DNA of 64,000 bases from Cristatella mucedo (lineage: Eukaryota > Bryozoa > Phylactolaemata > Cristatellidae): assembly GCA_009760855.2 (NCBI GenBank), contig WPIO01000001.1:10416501-10480500 (forward strand), written 5' to 3'. A model generated the notes under the pieces. It saw nothing but the letters and a program-made list of their open reading frames with translations. It was not told where the DNA came from and searched no databases. The translations under genes and the position numbers were made by a program. Below are positions 1-13,700 of this stretch, piece by piece; position 1 is the first letter of the stretch; the number at the start of each line of letters is the position of its first letter.

Positions 1-625
1 ATTGAGGCCCAGCCAGGAATCGGGGAACAGCATTCTAGTGGGGATGTTGTAATCGCAGGGATGGACTCCCTGATCTTATCTATCTTCTGCACAAAGAATC
101 GAGAGAAGTGATTGGCTAGATCATCACAAGGATCACCAGGTAAGAAGCTAATCTGGGAGCGGTTGAGGAGATGGTTGATCGTCGACACCAGCATTTTTGG
201 ATTGTGCATCTGTGATTCAACAATGTTTGTATAGACCTGGCTAGTTTAATGTCTGTGTTAAACCATAGGCCGTCTGGGCGAGGGGGCACAGTGCGCTTAG
301 TCAGAGGTGCAAACTCGTTGAGCATGTCAGCTTGTGTCGTGTTGTAGCATGTGTGCTATCTACCAGTGATGACAGATCGGAGGGAGGACTGAGCAGCAGA
401 GGCGAAGCAGATATTCTTGCACGGACAGCATCGATGTCAAGGGTCTTGCGGTTTTGCGATTCACAGGTTATTGTAGAGGAGGTGGGCACACACTGTAGAT
501 TGAATGAGACCTGCATGTGGTAAAGTATGCGATGGTTGGCAGCATGGAGTGACAGATGCAATAAGAAGGAAGGCAGCTCTGTGATGACCACTTGTGGTGC
601 CAGCGAGTGTTGGCAAGGTAGCACT
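1..625 (-). mobile_element. LINE relic, endonuclease-RT linker region (L2/CR1-like)
   Basis: Reading the minus strand downward, one frame around 480-320 gives residues like LDIDAVRARISASPLL and SPPSDLSSLVDS. A shifted frame from about 325 gives FAPLTKRTVPPRPDGLWFN, followed near 115-1 by LANHFSRFFVQKIDKIRESI. This order is typical of the segment between the endonuclease and reverse transcriptase of L2/CR1/Jockey-type non-LTR retrotransposons. At least one frameshift and the lack of an intact long frame show that it is dead. The RT part would continue beyond the left edge. It lies upstream of, and antisense to, the contactin exons. Confidence 0.7.
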
Positions 626-941
626 TAAACAGGTGTTCCGACCGACCGTTATGTGATTGAGCATTGTCTTGCTGCTGCTCTTAAAGGATTTTGGAATCCC
701 AGCGTCAAATCGTCAGATACCACTATAATCTACAACTAGCCCCGTCTGTATCCAAGCTAATTGAACAAGCATTTATTACTTTTCGTGCAAGTCAGTTTCC
801 AGGCTTGTAACCAGTGACTCCCACGTGGTCTGTATTGCATCAGTGGCTGCAAAAAAGGCCTTAACTTGATAGGCCCAAGCATAGGCTTGGTTGTAACTGA
901 CTAGGAATGTGTCGTCAGTCAGCTTCCAGTAGGCACTTTAG

Positions 942-1026
942 TAATAATGATAATAATAATACATTTGTTATAGCGCCCTCAGAGTACCTAATCTCTTCTT
1001 TGGCACTTACATTTGCTGCAAAGGAA
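942..1026 (-). repeat. LINE 3' tail element (short copy, reverse)
   Basis: An ATAATAATAAT run is followed by the complement of the LINE tail (TATAGCGCCCTCAGAG, then CACTTACATTTGCTGCAAAGG). Only about 85 bases are present and no LINE coding sequence is attached. The same tail closes the coding copies at 48.3-49.6 kb and 59.7-60.4 kb. Confidence 0.75.
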
Positions 1027-1218
1027 GTAATGAGCGGCTGGTCACAAATGAGAAACAGGTTCCTTCTTGACAGCACAATATTAAATTAAATAATAATCGT
1101 CTTTCTGGCTATTTGTAAAGCTCCAGGCTGATTTATAGTGCAGCTATTGTGTATTTGTATACTGAGCAATTGCAATACGTTACAATCATTTGCTAATTCA
1201 CACCTCATATTTTTACAG

Positions 1219-1709
1219 CATTTGGTGTTGATAATATCAATATGGACTACGTAACTCGAGGTCCTTACTTCGTGGAGCAGCCACGTTCGATTAGATACGA
1301 CGGCAGTGTTGCAGCTTCAGTTCCCATTGGTTCAGTAACGCAAGCACCGTCTCCGGATAATGCAGCTGTGATGGAGTGTGATGCCCATGGCCTTCCTTCT
1401 CCGAGTTACTCCTGGATGCGAGTGCAGACTAACTTGGGCACAGTAAGTCACCACTGCCAGTGCAGTTTTTGCATTTGCAGCCGTGTCTGCCTTTTCTCCT
1501 TTTTTTCATCGCGCCTGCAGCTTTGGCAACCTGTTTTATTCTATTGTAGGACTTAACTTTGAGCTCTTCAATCAACAGCCGCTATGTGATTACCAATGGA
1601 AGACTTAGCATCTATGCTCCACAATCTGCCGATTCCGGTCAATATTACTGTGTTGCCAAAAATTCCCTGGGTAACATCAGGAGTAATATTGCTTCCCTTA
1701 CTTTCCAGC
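1219..1709 (+). CDS. Contactin exons 1-2 of window: Ig domain 1
   Basis: Exon 1219-1442 (acceptor TTTTTACAG, donor GTAAGT at 1443, phase 0 out) and exon 1550-1709. It begins FGVDNINMDYVTRGPYFVEQP, the usual 'GP-F--QP' entry of contactin Ig1. The Ig core shows ECDAHG, SYSWMRV and DSGQYYCVAKN. The ATG at 1242 is internal methionine, not the start, because the frame is open to the acceptor and the signal peptide is missing. Confidence 0.88.
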
Positions 1710-4700
1710 GTAAGTAGTCTGGTAAACCAACTAATGTACTAGCGATGTTAAACTTGGACTGAAGATGAAAATACAGTAGAACCTGCCGGTCTGAAGCTAG
1801 TAGGGTGTCGGTTTGCTCAAATAGTAGGGTGTCGGTTTGCTCAAACGTCTGCTACCCGTGCCCCAGTCAATTCTTACACTTGCCTTGCTGTCTCACCTTG
1901 GAGGCATGCCTGAGTAGGACTTGAGGTTGTGGACTTCTGAACATTATGCTTGTATGTAGGGATAATGCAATTTCTTATCTTTATCTGGAAAGCTCTGTTG
2001 ACTCGTGTTTACACTGATTTTTTTATAATGGACAATTTCTTGTTGACCAATATTCTCCTCACACCTTGTGGTGCCTATCAAGTGCATTATTATTATTAGT
2101 AAAAAGCATCAATACCTTTGATCTGATTTTGAGCACCAATTGACTGTCACAGTTCGACCAGTTGACCTCTACGTTGACATCACTATTGGGGACTCTGACC
2201 ACTTTTTCATGGCAGTTGAGTATGGCTGATCTACCCAAACTCTATGGTTGTGTCGTGATAAGAAGGGCTCCATATGGGACGCCTTAGAGAAAACTGCTTG
2301 ACACTGCTCACTCATTGGCTGAATTAAAGCAATATTCTCCCTTGAGACCCATTTAATATTTGCACATTCAACTTGCTCGCCCAGGAATGCACCAAAAGGA
2401 AAATTCAAAGCTCTAACAACGTTGATTCAGCTTGTCACTCCTCAAATTAATCACTATAGGAGAGTTTTTAGCAGTTGTTCGTCCCTTGCTGTCGGCAACT
2501 GGCTGCTTTGTAGTCAAACTTGCTGTTGCCCTCTGCAAATAATTCTTGTTATCGAAGCCCGCCAGTGCATTTGCACGTGCAACTTCCAGCTTTAGATCGC
2601 TTTGCTGCCACTTCTTGCCTATTTGCCTTCCTGCCTTCTTGTGTGGACGTCTGTTTACGTGGAAGCAGACTTGGCTTTGCACAATGAATGTTGTACACTG
2701 GGAGTGCTTTGTTCTATTTATGACTAATACGCCACTACCAATACAATACAGCTGCTTGTGGCTGAGACTGTTGCCCAGTCAGTGCCTTATGATAACTCTT
2801 GTTTGCAGTTTTTAAATTTCTGATGTCTTATTGCCACTTGAGTTTTACTCCCAAAAGTGAAGTCACTGCCCTCTCTTACGTATGTGCTTAAAGGCTACTA
2901 GCAGAGCATAGTTTCTTTCTGAAAACAGCCGGGCTAATTTTAGAAGCTTGGTCTTAGGACATGGTGACTTCGTGCAGCCACTTTGAGTAAATGGTCTGAG
3001 ACTTCATGAGGCTCTATCGTGGCCTAGTTGGAGAGAACTTTTTACTTGTCATAGTGTTGCCCTAGGCCTGACCAGTAAATTCAGTCTCTTAACGGTTAGC
3101 ATCAGAAATCTGAATAACATTCTAATCCAGGCAAAACTTTGAGTTAAGAAGCTAGATTGGGTTGGGGCAATTCAACTAGATCATGCTCACCATGGAATTC
3201 GACAAAGCATGCTAATAGTAATAAGAGTCCGATATAATTTGGTCACCACAAAGGCCAGCAGTAGAAACCTGCTGCCGTAAGCTGGTCGGAGGTCGTTGGC
3301 TTGTGCTCGGTTCTTTTGTATAGCATGTGCCTAAGCCTAGTGTTTCTGGTTGTTCAGCCGAGTAACACCTGACAACATTCGCTGGTGTGTGCACATTTAC
3401 AGATATGTGCATTTGCCCTCGTATGTGTTATTTTTTTGGAATTGTGCTTGTGTGTGTGCATTCGTGTTCACAGGTTTGTGTACACACATGAGTATGTGGG
3501 TGTTGTATGTGCGATCGGATGTAAGCATGCATGTGTGGCATTGCAATACAGTAGTGTTCTGTATCATCGGTCATTCTGTGTGCCCTGCCTAACCACTGTG
3601 TTATTTTGATATGCATAGCTGTTGGAACTTTCTTTGGTGCCGCAGACAACTGCTGGGCAATCCTGTAGCTAAATGTACTCTTTTAACTTATTGGGCCATT
3701 GTGTTCCTTCTCTGGTTGTATGGTCTGCTGGTTGTAGGGTTGTATTCGAAATTTGAGACAGGGCTGTTTATTTTTTTTAGAAATCAACGAGTTCCCACGA
3801 GATCCGCAACAATATACAGCACAAGCTTTTAATTACTTTATTATGCCTTGTAAACACAACAATCCTCCTTCAACCAGTATGTACTGGGTGATACATCTTG
3901 CCATTGCAGATGTGACTTTTGCAATACTTCACAGGCTTGCTCTAAATGAATTTCTGCTATTTTAGGACTTGTATTTTTTTGGTATGTGAATCAAGACCCA
4001 TCTGTGTATATTGATACAACCATCTATCCTTACATCTTCGTATCGAGCAATGGTAACCTGTACTTCAGCTATGTTACTACAGCTGATAACAAGATCTACA
4101 ATTGCCTGGCCAGCTTGCATGACAGTGAAGGAGAGAAACGCACGAGTCCGGCCTATACCCTTCGCGTCGGAAGTGATGCCAGTAAGCACTCCTCCATAGT
4201 ATTTGTAACGCTGTTTATCCGAGCTGGCAGCGAAACTCTCTACTGACTTCTCCCTCCTCTGGAGCATGTTAGGACTACAGATGTAGTGGTTGCTTGAGGT
4301 TTTCACAAGTCTAAAGCTCACTTTGCATTGTCAGTTTATTTGGAAAAAACTCAGCTATTAGTCTGCAGACGTGGGAGATAAATAGACCACGTATGTTCGG
4401 TCTGGGAGTCTGATTCTACTCTCGGCGAATGTACTGCATTCATATCTATTCTATATTGTCGCTTTATATGTAATATGTTTGCTGTTATCTCGGACTGCTT
4501 TAATCGGCTGAAATCCTATGGATGACAGTGGGCCAGAAATTGTGTAGCACACAAGAAATTTAGCTCGAGCAGGCGTCGGTTTAATGGGCCTCTGTTTTTG
4601 TGCTTTCTTGGTCGGCCTGAAGTATAGTGTGTGTGCGTACCTGCAAGGTCATTTGCCAGCACTTTTAACATCTACTCTGATGTGCCAGCATTCTCATTTC

Positions 4701-7700
4701 GTCAATTTCATAGCAGACCACGGCAAGAAAGTGCTCGCGTTTAATCTGATATGGGCATAATCTGCCGAATGACTACCACATCAGTGCTTATGCTGCCATT
4801 CCAGCTGTAAAGTATTAGTGCAGTTCTGCTGCTCTACTGTACCAGCCTAGTTGGCCATAGGCTGCATTTTAAAGGGATACTTCTATATCTTTAGCTTGCA
4901 TATTTGTTTATGTTAATGCATATGGTATATACCTAGCTGTGCACTCTTGTCCAAAGTATAGCCATGCTCCATTAGTCAACGCGTCATTTCTCAAAAAAAT
5001 AACCAAATAGCCCCTCAATCTCAAAAAAACTAGATATGATGCTGAAACCAAAATGGACTCGGCAGTCAACTAAGAAAATTGGGTTATTTAACTTTTTTTA
5101 GCAACCAAAAGTTCAAAAAATTGACTGAGGAAATTGAGATCCTTTAGCCTCCATGGCATACCTGTGCAAAGAAATGACTAGACAAGATTTATGCCAAAAG
5201 AAACTCACCACGTGCTGTCCATAATAGGGTCTTGTCATAGTCAACTTTCAGGCTCGGCTATTGGGACTCGCTTTGGCAGCTAGTTGGGCCTACTTTCTAA
5301 AAACTGTGCAGATTTTGATATTTATTGGCCTGCTTCATGCAGCTTATAAACATTATGTGGCATCATGGATCAACGTCACAACTTTTCTTGATCTTGTTTA
5401 CTAGCAAAACCAATACCAGCAAGAGGAATTCTAAATATGCTGCAGAAACATACTGAGGCTCTGCAAGATTGTCACGGCTAAAACTTGTGCTCCGGAAGTA
5501 AAATTTAGGGTAGTGCTCTGGGTAGATAAGGAATGGTACTGACCTCAAAACCCAGCCCGTAATGAGGACTTGATTTCTTAAGCTTCCACATGCGCTCGCA
5601 CTGATGCACGCACTCATACTAGTGCCTATTCAATGATCCAGCAGATCTTGATCTCCTGTGGTGTCTAGTTCTTGGTTTTTGGTCATTTTTAGGACAGCAA
5701 CCTTACTTACCTTATTTTTTTATGGATGTCAAAGATTGCTCGGTCACTCGGTTATGAAATTAAAATTAGTTATGGTTAGTTATTTGCATGTATATATAAA
5801 AAATATAATTCATTTGAGTAGCGACTTAAGATAACTTAATCTCTATTCAGGCGCTTCACATATGGCTCGAGCCCACGACTTCAGCCAGACCTTGGTCAGG
5901 GCGAGCACCTTAACTGCTGGACCAATCCAGCTCTGCGTATGAGAAGCATTAATTTTGAGGGTGTGTCCATACTTGTTAAGCATGATTATACTGTTGTGCT
6001 GAAGAACATATCAGAATGTCTGGGCATTAAACAGAGTTGATCTTGGCTGCCGCCAAATGTAAGCTTTGTGTACAAGTTGGCTGTGGCAAGTGCTGCCCGG
6101 TTGCTGCTAGTAACTGCAGTTGCAAGCTAATGGTGCTTGGTACTTCCTTGTAGACCCGATTACTATCCCTGTTCAGATTGATTCCAGCTTTCCTCAAGTG
6201 TTTCCTTCAAACCCCATGATTGGCAGTACGGTTCGACTCGAATGCTGGGCACGTGGCACGTAAGTAACTTTTAGTGCTATCTGATTCAACCTTGCTGCCT
6301 CCTGTGCTGTTAACACGTTTGACGGTTTGGCAATAGGTATTCCAGATTCAATTTACTTTACTTTTTAAAGAGCGATTGGTCGCGATACGTTCAACTATAA
6401 ATGGTCACGTGACGACTTAAAATTGCTTCCGGCAAAATCATCTCTTTCTGACCACAACCGTGTTCTTACGATATTCAATGCACAGTTTCAAGACCAAGGT
6501 GTATACCGTTGCACCGTGCTGTATGGCCAAAAGGAAGACAGCAAGACGGTGCAATTGTCATTGCAGTGTGAGTATGAATTTTTACTCATGTTATGTTAAA
6601 TTTGTTGCTAATATAAACGCTGGTATGAACATGTACCTTATCATTAGGTAATGGTTTTCCAGAATCTCTGTGGCACATTACATCATTGCACTGTTCATTA
6701 AGTTGCCCTAGCTAGTATATTTATGGATTTTTAGCAATCCCATTCTTCGGCCAAGGTGGTCTCTTAGACACTCATGCCGACCAGAATGCCGACTTTACCT
6801 GGACGTGCCTGGCTGATGGAAAACCGGCACCGACGTATACCTGGCTTAAGAATGCCCAACCGTTCTCGCCATCAACTTTGTCACCTGCAGACTCGCAGCG
6901 CATATTCTTCAGCGGTGACATGAGCTCCGTACGGTTCAGTAGGCTTGACATAATTCGTGATCCGGGCATGTATCAGTGCAGTGCCACAAACGTGTTTGGA
7001 ACCGCCTACAGCTCTGCACAGCTGAGGGTTCTTGGTTAGTAGCATATAATGCTGAGAATGTTCTTACTACATTTAGCAGCCTACTGGAATGTCAGTCCTC
7101 ACGAGCGTTTGCTGTTTTACAGGATTTGCACCGAGGTTCACGAAATATCCTACGTTGGGTTCTGTTGTGGCCACGATAAATGGCAACGCCACCATTCCAT
7201 GCCTACCTGAGGGAGCTCCTCAGCCCACGAAGCAGTGGAGGAAGGACGGTGCTCTGATCAACCCTTCACCACAGGGCAGTCGAGTACAGCTCCTGCCCAA
7301 CGGTTACCTATTCATTAGTTCTGTCTCGACCATCGATGCAGGAAACTACACGTGCACGGCCACAAATTCTTGGGGCTCGACATCAGCATACATTAACCTT
7401 ATCGTTCTCGGTACTGATATAGTGCTATGCTGGCAACCCTTCTTCATTGTGTGTGTACAAGTGCCTGTGCCAAATCTATGTTAAACGGCTGGCTGCAATT
7501 AAAGGGTCATTTAGAGCTTTTGGAGTGTCTCTGGTGGTTACTTTAAAGCTGCCGTGGTGTATGTAAGCATTCATTTGGGCAGAGACAAAAACTAGCAAAC
7601 TTCCTGTTAATGTAGCTTTACTCGAGTTATTTTAGGCAGCTGGATCTGGAAGCTAGCCAAAATGAGAACTTTTGTTGCTTGTTCGTCTAAAGCCTCCTTG

Positions 7701-10700
7701 TGCCCTCAGGTTCTCTATGGACGATACATTAGCTGTTCCATTCCTTGGCTTATAGATCGTTGGCAATAAAAGCTTTTGCTCTGCAGATCCTAGACTGTGG
7801 AACTCATGTCCACGATTCTTATGCAACGACATATATTCTCCTGCTGCCGACTGTGCCACATCCTTTCAAGCTTCTTGAGCTGCTACTTCCTTGCTGCTCA
7901 CTTTCTCGACTGCTCCTTTGACTCAGCTATTCTACTGACTTTCTCTTTGTTTCTTGAGATGGGGTATGTTGGCTATTGTGTGCCCACCGAGAACCGCTTA
8001 GGCTTCGAATGCGTTATAGGAAACTCTCCTATGTGACACACTTATTCCATGTGGCTTTGTGGAGTTACACACGGAGATGCATCACATTGCATAATGTGGC
8101 TCAAGCTGTCTATAACCTTTCATACTTTTTAATGTGCTGTACCTGTTGGTATCGAGGATTCACTGATCACGGATGCATCCGTGTTAGTCGAAATGGGGCT
8201 GTGTGACAGCCTGCTGCACTGTATGATAGAAACATTGCTTGCATGTCCAACTAGCACTAATGCAGTTATCTGTGGTCAGAAGCCCTGTTTGCTTGTTTCA
8301 GACTCAACGAGGATCAGCTATGGTCCTGTTCAGGGCACGTATCAAGTTAATCAGACGGTGACCATGGCATGCAGAGCCGACTATAACCGATACCTCGATG
8401 TGGTCTACCTGTGGGAATTCAATGGGAAAGGTACGCTGCCAACAGATTCAGCATGTCTCGGTGCTACTGGTCCTTTTATTGGCAGGAACAGCATTGAACA
8501 GTTTAGCGATCTATCGATCGTGTATCTTCAATATTACAAGATACAAGCAAAGTTATTATCAAGGCCCTGGTTTTCCGATTTTGATCTTCGATGGGATGGC
8601 GGGCATTACAGCTTCATTTTGGCTGCAAAAATGCATGCACAGTTGCAAACTGATATACAGCAAGCAGATAGCTGGCATGGCAGTTGGGCGGGCGGCTTTG
8701 TAAAGGGCGTGAATATTGGAGTCTTAGTCGGTCATTGAGTTCCAAGGCTTTTCTCTTTATAGTCACTCGGTTTGTCATCAGCAAGCAGCCTTTATTACAG
8801 AACTTGTCACTTGCAACCTTTGTTATATAACTTGAGCCGCGTGCACCAGTCTGCGGTTCATGACCAATGCAATATGCATATACAAGGCATATGCAGCAGA
8901 CTACTGATTTAAGCCCATCCTCTGAGAGGCAGCACAAGTATGCCCTTGTGCATGGTTGGGTATATGTATGTGCTGTAGCACTTAAGTGAGGACGAAATCC
9001 AGAAATGATGATTCCCTGCAAATTTTTGTAAATTGACAAACACACAAGAAGAAATATAGTTACTTTTCAGACTAAAGTGAGAAGGACCGAGCTGTTCATG
9101 CCGGTAAAGAGAAAACTAAGTATAGCAGTTTTGCTCCTAACATTACACCTAGGCTTGCCTTCGTTCAGACACAATTGAGGCATGTAGCGATATTCTGAAT
9201 TAGTGAGTGCCCAATGTTGCCAATAATGAAAATGCGTGGAATACGAGAAACATACAGCGGTGAATACTTGCTGGGTGTTAAGGCCGGTGTCGTTAGCCTG
9301 CTCCATGAATCTGTGTCCACAGTTTAACTTTTGGTGTGATGGTTTTCTCAGTAAAATGTTTTGATGATGTACTTAGCGTTTCAGATATTGTCGTTTTTCA
9401 GCATTCGTGGGTAACCAAGTGCAAGAGCCATCTCATTGTGTATCTGTACTCTTTGTCTTCTTCGTATATAAGATATTATTTGTGGGCATTATATAACTGG
9501 ATCATGTTTAGCCTAGATAACATATGTTTAACACGGTAGGTTATATATGTCCAAAGTAGGCTGTACAAATTCCACTCGTATCCTGATTGGAATGGGCTTC
9601 CAACCGGTGTGTTATAGCTGCACAAAAATCCATGTGCAAAAATCTTGCCTGTATTTAAGTCGGCGTTTGTTAATGGGGCTAACTAGTGGAGCTTATTGTG
9701 CTTGGTATATAACTAATTAAGGTAAGATTCTGAGGCTGTAAAAACCGAGCCATGTCTCTACTACTTTCTAAAAGGCTGAAAGGCTTAGTCAAAATTAAAT
9801 TCGTGGCTTCGAAAGTGTGTTTGGTTATTTGAAAATTTGTATGGTGGATTGCCCCGCATTATTTAAGTATTCCTTGCAGGAAGACCAATCTGCATGTGGG
9901 GCAGCTCCAGTTTTGGTGAGCTGTATGGGATCAAGTGATGACTATGTGCGTAACTCAGTATGTTATACCACAAAGCCAAAAGGACCAGTGGGTGTTGCAC
10001 CTGAGGTATTTCGTCGTAGGCTCAACACATAAGCAGCTTTAAGTGTGAATTTGGTTACCAGCAATAGTCATTTCTTGCAACAACAGAAAAGAGTGAAGAG
10101 CATAACAAAGTCCGGAGAATTGTTATTTGCTTAGAAGTGGCTGTGAAGGATGGCAACAAAAGAAGTGCTGATGTTGGCATCAGATGTCATGTGTGCACAA
10201 GGTTTGGAAATACTGTTCCTAGTCTAAGATCTGCAGTCTCCACATCGGTCCCCAACAGTTTAAAGTGAAATCTGCTGACAATTAATTGGTTTTCATTAGA
10301 GATCTTGAGGCCACTAGATGGCTGTTGGGCTAGATATAAAGAAGCCGTGGCAAGCCTTGTGCACTAGATAAAGTGAGAGTTTGGTTTACATCTCTTGATG
10401 CATTGTGGGCCACCACAGCTTTTAAGTTGTAATGTTGAGAAAATGCTTATACTATTAGTCCGGAAATCGAATGTTTGTTTAGGGTACCTTTCAAAATGCA
10501 GCTATTTTAGAAATGGGATCAGAAGTTCAGAGGACTTCCACTTGAAAGAAAACTGATCGTGTAAACAATTTAAACCCGGATGTAAACCGGAAGCAACATA
10601 TCTACAATTGACAAATTTACCTCTGTATCTTATGCGACGTGTCCCAACTTGTTGAACCTTGGTAGATCGATGTACATGCTAGCAGCCCTTTGATGTGTTT

Positions 10701-13700
10701 GCATGCTTGTGACTTGTATACAGCTTCATTTCTAATGTAGCTTTGTGGCTTGTAATGATAATAATAATAATCATCATAATAGCACCTGATAAAGCACCCA
10801 CAGAAAACTCAATTTTTTTCTAAGCGCTTTACATTTGCTATAAAGGAAATTCCATAACTCGGTCAATACTTCATGTTTCAACAGGGAATTTTAAATATCA
10901 GTTCAGCACTGCTTGTACTCATTATATTTCAGTCATCGACTTTGAAGATTGGCGCTACAAGCAAATCTTCCGTCGTGCTGTTTATGAAAACCGAGGTGGT
11001 ATCATTATACCTAGCGTTGGTTATGATCAGCAGGGTTACTACCGCTGTATTGCTCGGACCTTGTCGGATGAAGCTTCCATGGCTGCTACTGTCATAGTCG
11101 TTGGTAAGTATACTCAGCTCGATGCGATAGAATGTATTGTGCCCTTTTTACAAAAGTAAGTGTTTGTCACTGAAGTGAACCTATCGTCTTGTATTCTGAC
11201 TTGCAATGATAATAAGCAGAGCCTTGGCTAGCTTCGCCTTCTGACTTGCCTAGGTCCTCCTGGTGAACCTGCTGGTGTAACAGGAAGCAATCCAGGTCAG
11301 CATTCTGTTTTTCTGCAGTGGATAAGTGGGGCGGTCAACGGTGCACCGATAATTGCCTACATCATCGAATTATATAATGTAGACACCCAGATATGGTCAA
11401 CTGCATTCAACGGTATGTTCGAAAAATGTGTGAGGCTTAGTGCAAACTTGAGCTGTGTAGCAAGCGATTTAGAGTGCATTGCTTTGCTGCGATTGCCTGA
11501 GTAAAAAAAAGAATAATCTGGAAACTGCATTGTATGCTAAGTTTTTGTAGGGCATACTCAATTACTTACTGAGAATGGTTGCTGTGTAATTGTGGCTTTG
11601 TGGATCCATGGTGTTCACATTCAATGACATGCTAACTGTCGACCTTTCATTTGCAGCGTCTAACCCCAACGATGTCGGCCTGATGCAAACCAACGTCACA
11701 GGCCTATTTGCGGATACCAGCTACAAATTCCGAGTCCGTGCTCAGAATAGCTATGGTATCGGCGATCCAAGTAGCCCCTCAAGTAAGTATAGAAGCTAGA
11801 CGTTGTTATGTAGACATTACTGTCTGTTCTGCTCAGTGCAGCCGACTTGGGCGCTTTGTTGTGCGGAGTCGTTTTAAGTATGATTACCATAAAGCCAGCA
11901 AAGGCAAACTGAGGTAGCAGCTCTACACACAACTTTTCTCTTAGAACAACTTTGCTTATCCCAAATGTCTACTATATACTGAACTATATACGATACTGAA
12001 TTACAGACAAGGTCAGAGAAGTGGGTGTGCCCCAATGTCGTGTCCACTGTTAAAAGAAGTTGATAATTGTTTCAATTCTGCTACCACGAAGTTGCTGGAT
12101 GCTAAATATACTTAACCAAGAGCAGCCCAGCTGATAGCAGTGTAGGAGTGATGGGAGTACAACGAGAAAGGTCCTTTGCAATCTGTACTGCAACCTTGCT
12201 CTAGATTCCTAAATATGACTGCTGTTGAAGATGCATGGAATGAAGTAGATGACTGCTGTTTATGGAGGCAGTCCAATCATTTATCGTGTTCATTTAACAT
12301 CGTGCTTATTGCCTTTTCTTTTTAAGCTGTTCTGCTACTGCCTGTGACCTAGCTCACTGGCCCCTGTGAGGTTGGTTGTATTCGTTGTGTTACTTTGCAG
12401 CCAGTGTTTAGGACTTCTAGCTAACCATACATAGCTTATACCTTCCATCGGGTATTGTGGCTTACCAGCATTTTCTAAGCTGGTATGCATGGGCGTGTGT
12501 GAAGCTGATGTACTATTATTTCATATCTGATTTATTGGTCAGTGATGGGCACCAAATCGCTTTGTTGGCGTATGAAGGCAAGCATGTGACCGGTTTGTCT
12601 TGCTCTCTCCCTTACACTGTCCGAATGGCTGTCAGGCAAATCTCTGGTGAAAACTCGTCAGGCATCATATTTCTGTTTCCGTGTACATCTTGGTTTGGGT
12701 TTTTTGTGCGTATGCATTTGTGACAAAGCTGGTAGCATGGATAGGGGAAGGTAATTTTTCACATATTTGCAGAAGAATGGAGTAACCCTGTGCTTGGATA
12801 GCTTTTCCTTTGGTGTAGTTTGCCATGCTTCCATGCTTGTGGTTTACCATTTCTAGGTACGATCCGCACTCTTCCGGATATGCCAACAGTGTACCCTGAC
12901 AACGTTGGAGGTGGAGGAGGCAAAGTTGGTACTCTGGTCATCACGTGGGATCTTCTTCCGAGGGAAAAATGGAACGGTCCTAATCTAGGTTATCGAGTGC
13001 AGTACAGGACCTTAGGTTCAGTCAACTGGGCAGTAAGTGTTGATTTTTTTTCTATGGCCACTCTTGTCCATAAAAGTGTGTGGCTCCATTAACTTTGCAG
13101 CATATTTGAAGTACCTAGAAATCTATTTTATTTTCTTGGGGCACTATATGAATATGTTATTATTATAGTTATTCCATGCGGTATTGTGCTTAATGTTTAG
13201 CTATGCAAAAATGATGAACAGTGATTGATTCAACGGTTCATTTCAATAATGGTTGAAAAGAGTTAGCAGCATTCACCTGTTAAAAATTGCATTAGGAACT
13301 AATCTGCTGATAGCCTGGCAATCACGAATGCACCTTAACATTAAGAGAAATAGAGAGGTCGAAGTGAAAAGGTAAATTAAAGTATAAAGAGATCGGCGTC
13401 AATATATCGTGGCAGACGAGTCTTAATGGCTATCACTCCTGCTTACTGAAAGCAATAATGAATTGCCTGTTATTGAAAGACTCGAACCCACTACGTGTCA
13501 TGTAATGTACCTTTATGTGTAACTGCACGAAGCCACAAGGAACAAGTGTGTGTCACACAGGAAAGTTTTCTATAGCTCACTCAAAGCCTAAGTGGCTCTC
13601 GGTGTGTGCACGATTGCCAACAGACTTCATCTCACACGACAAAGAGGAAGTCATAAGCATAGCTAAGTCAATAGAGCAGTCGAGGCAATGCGTAGCAAGG

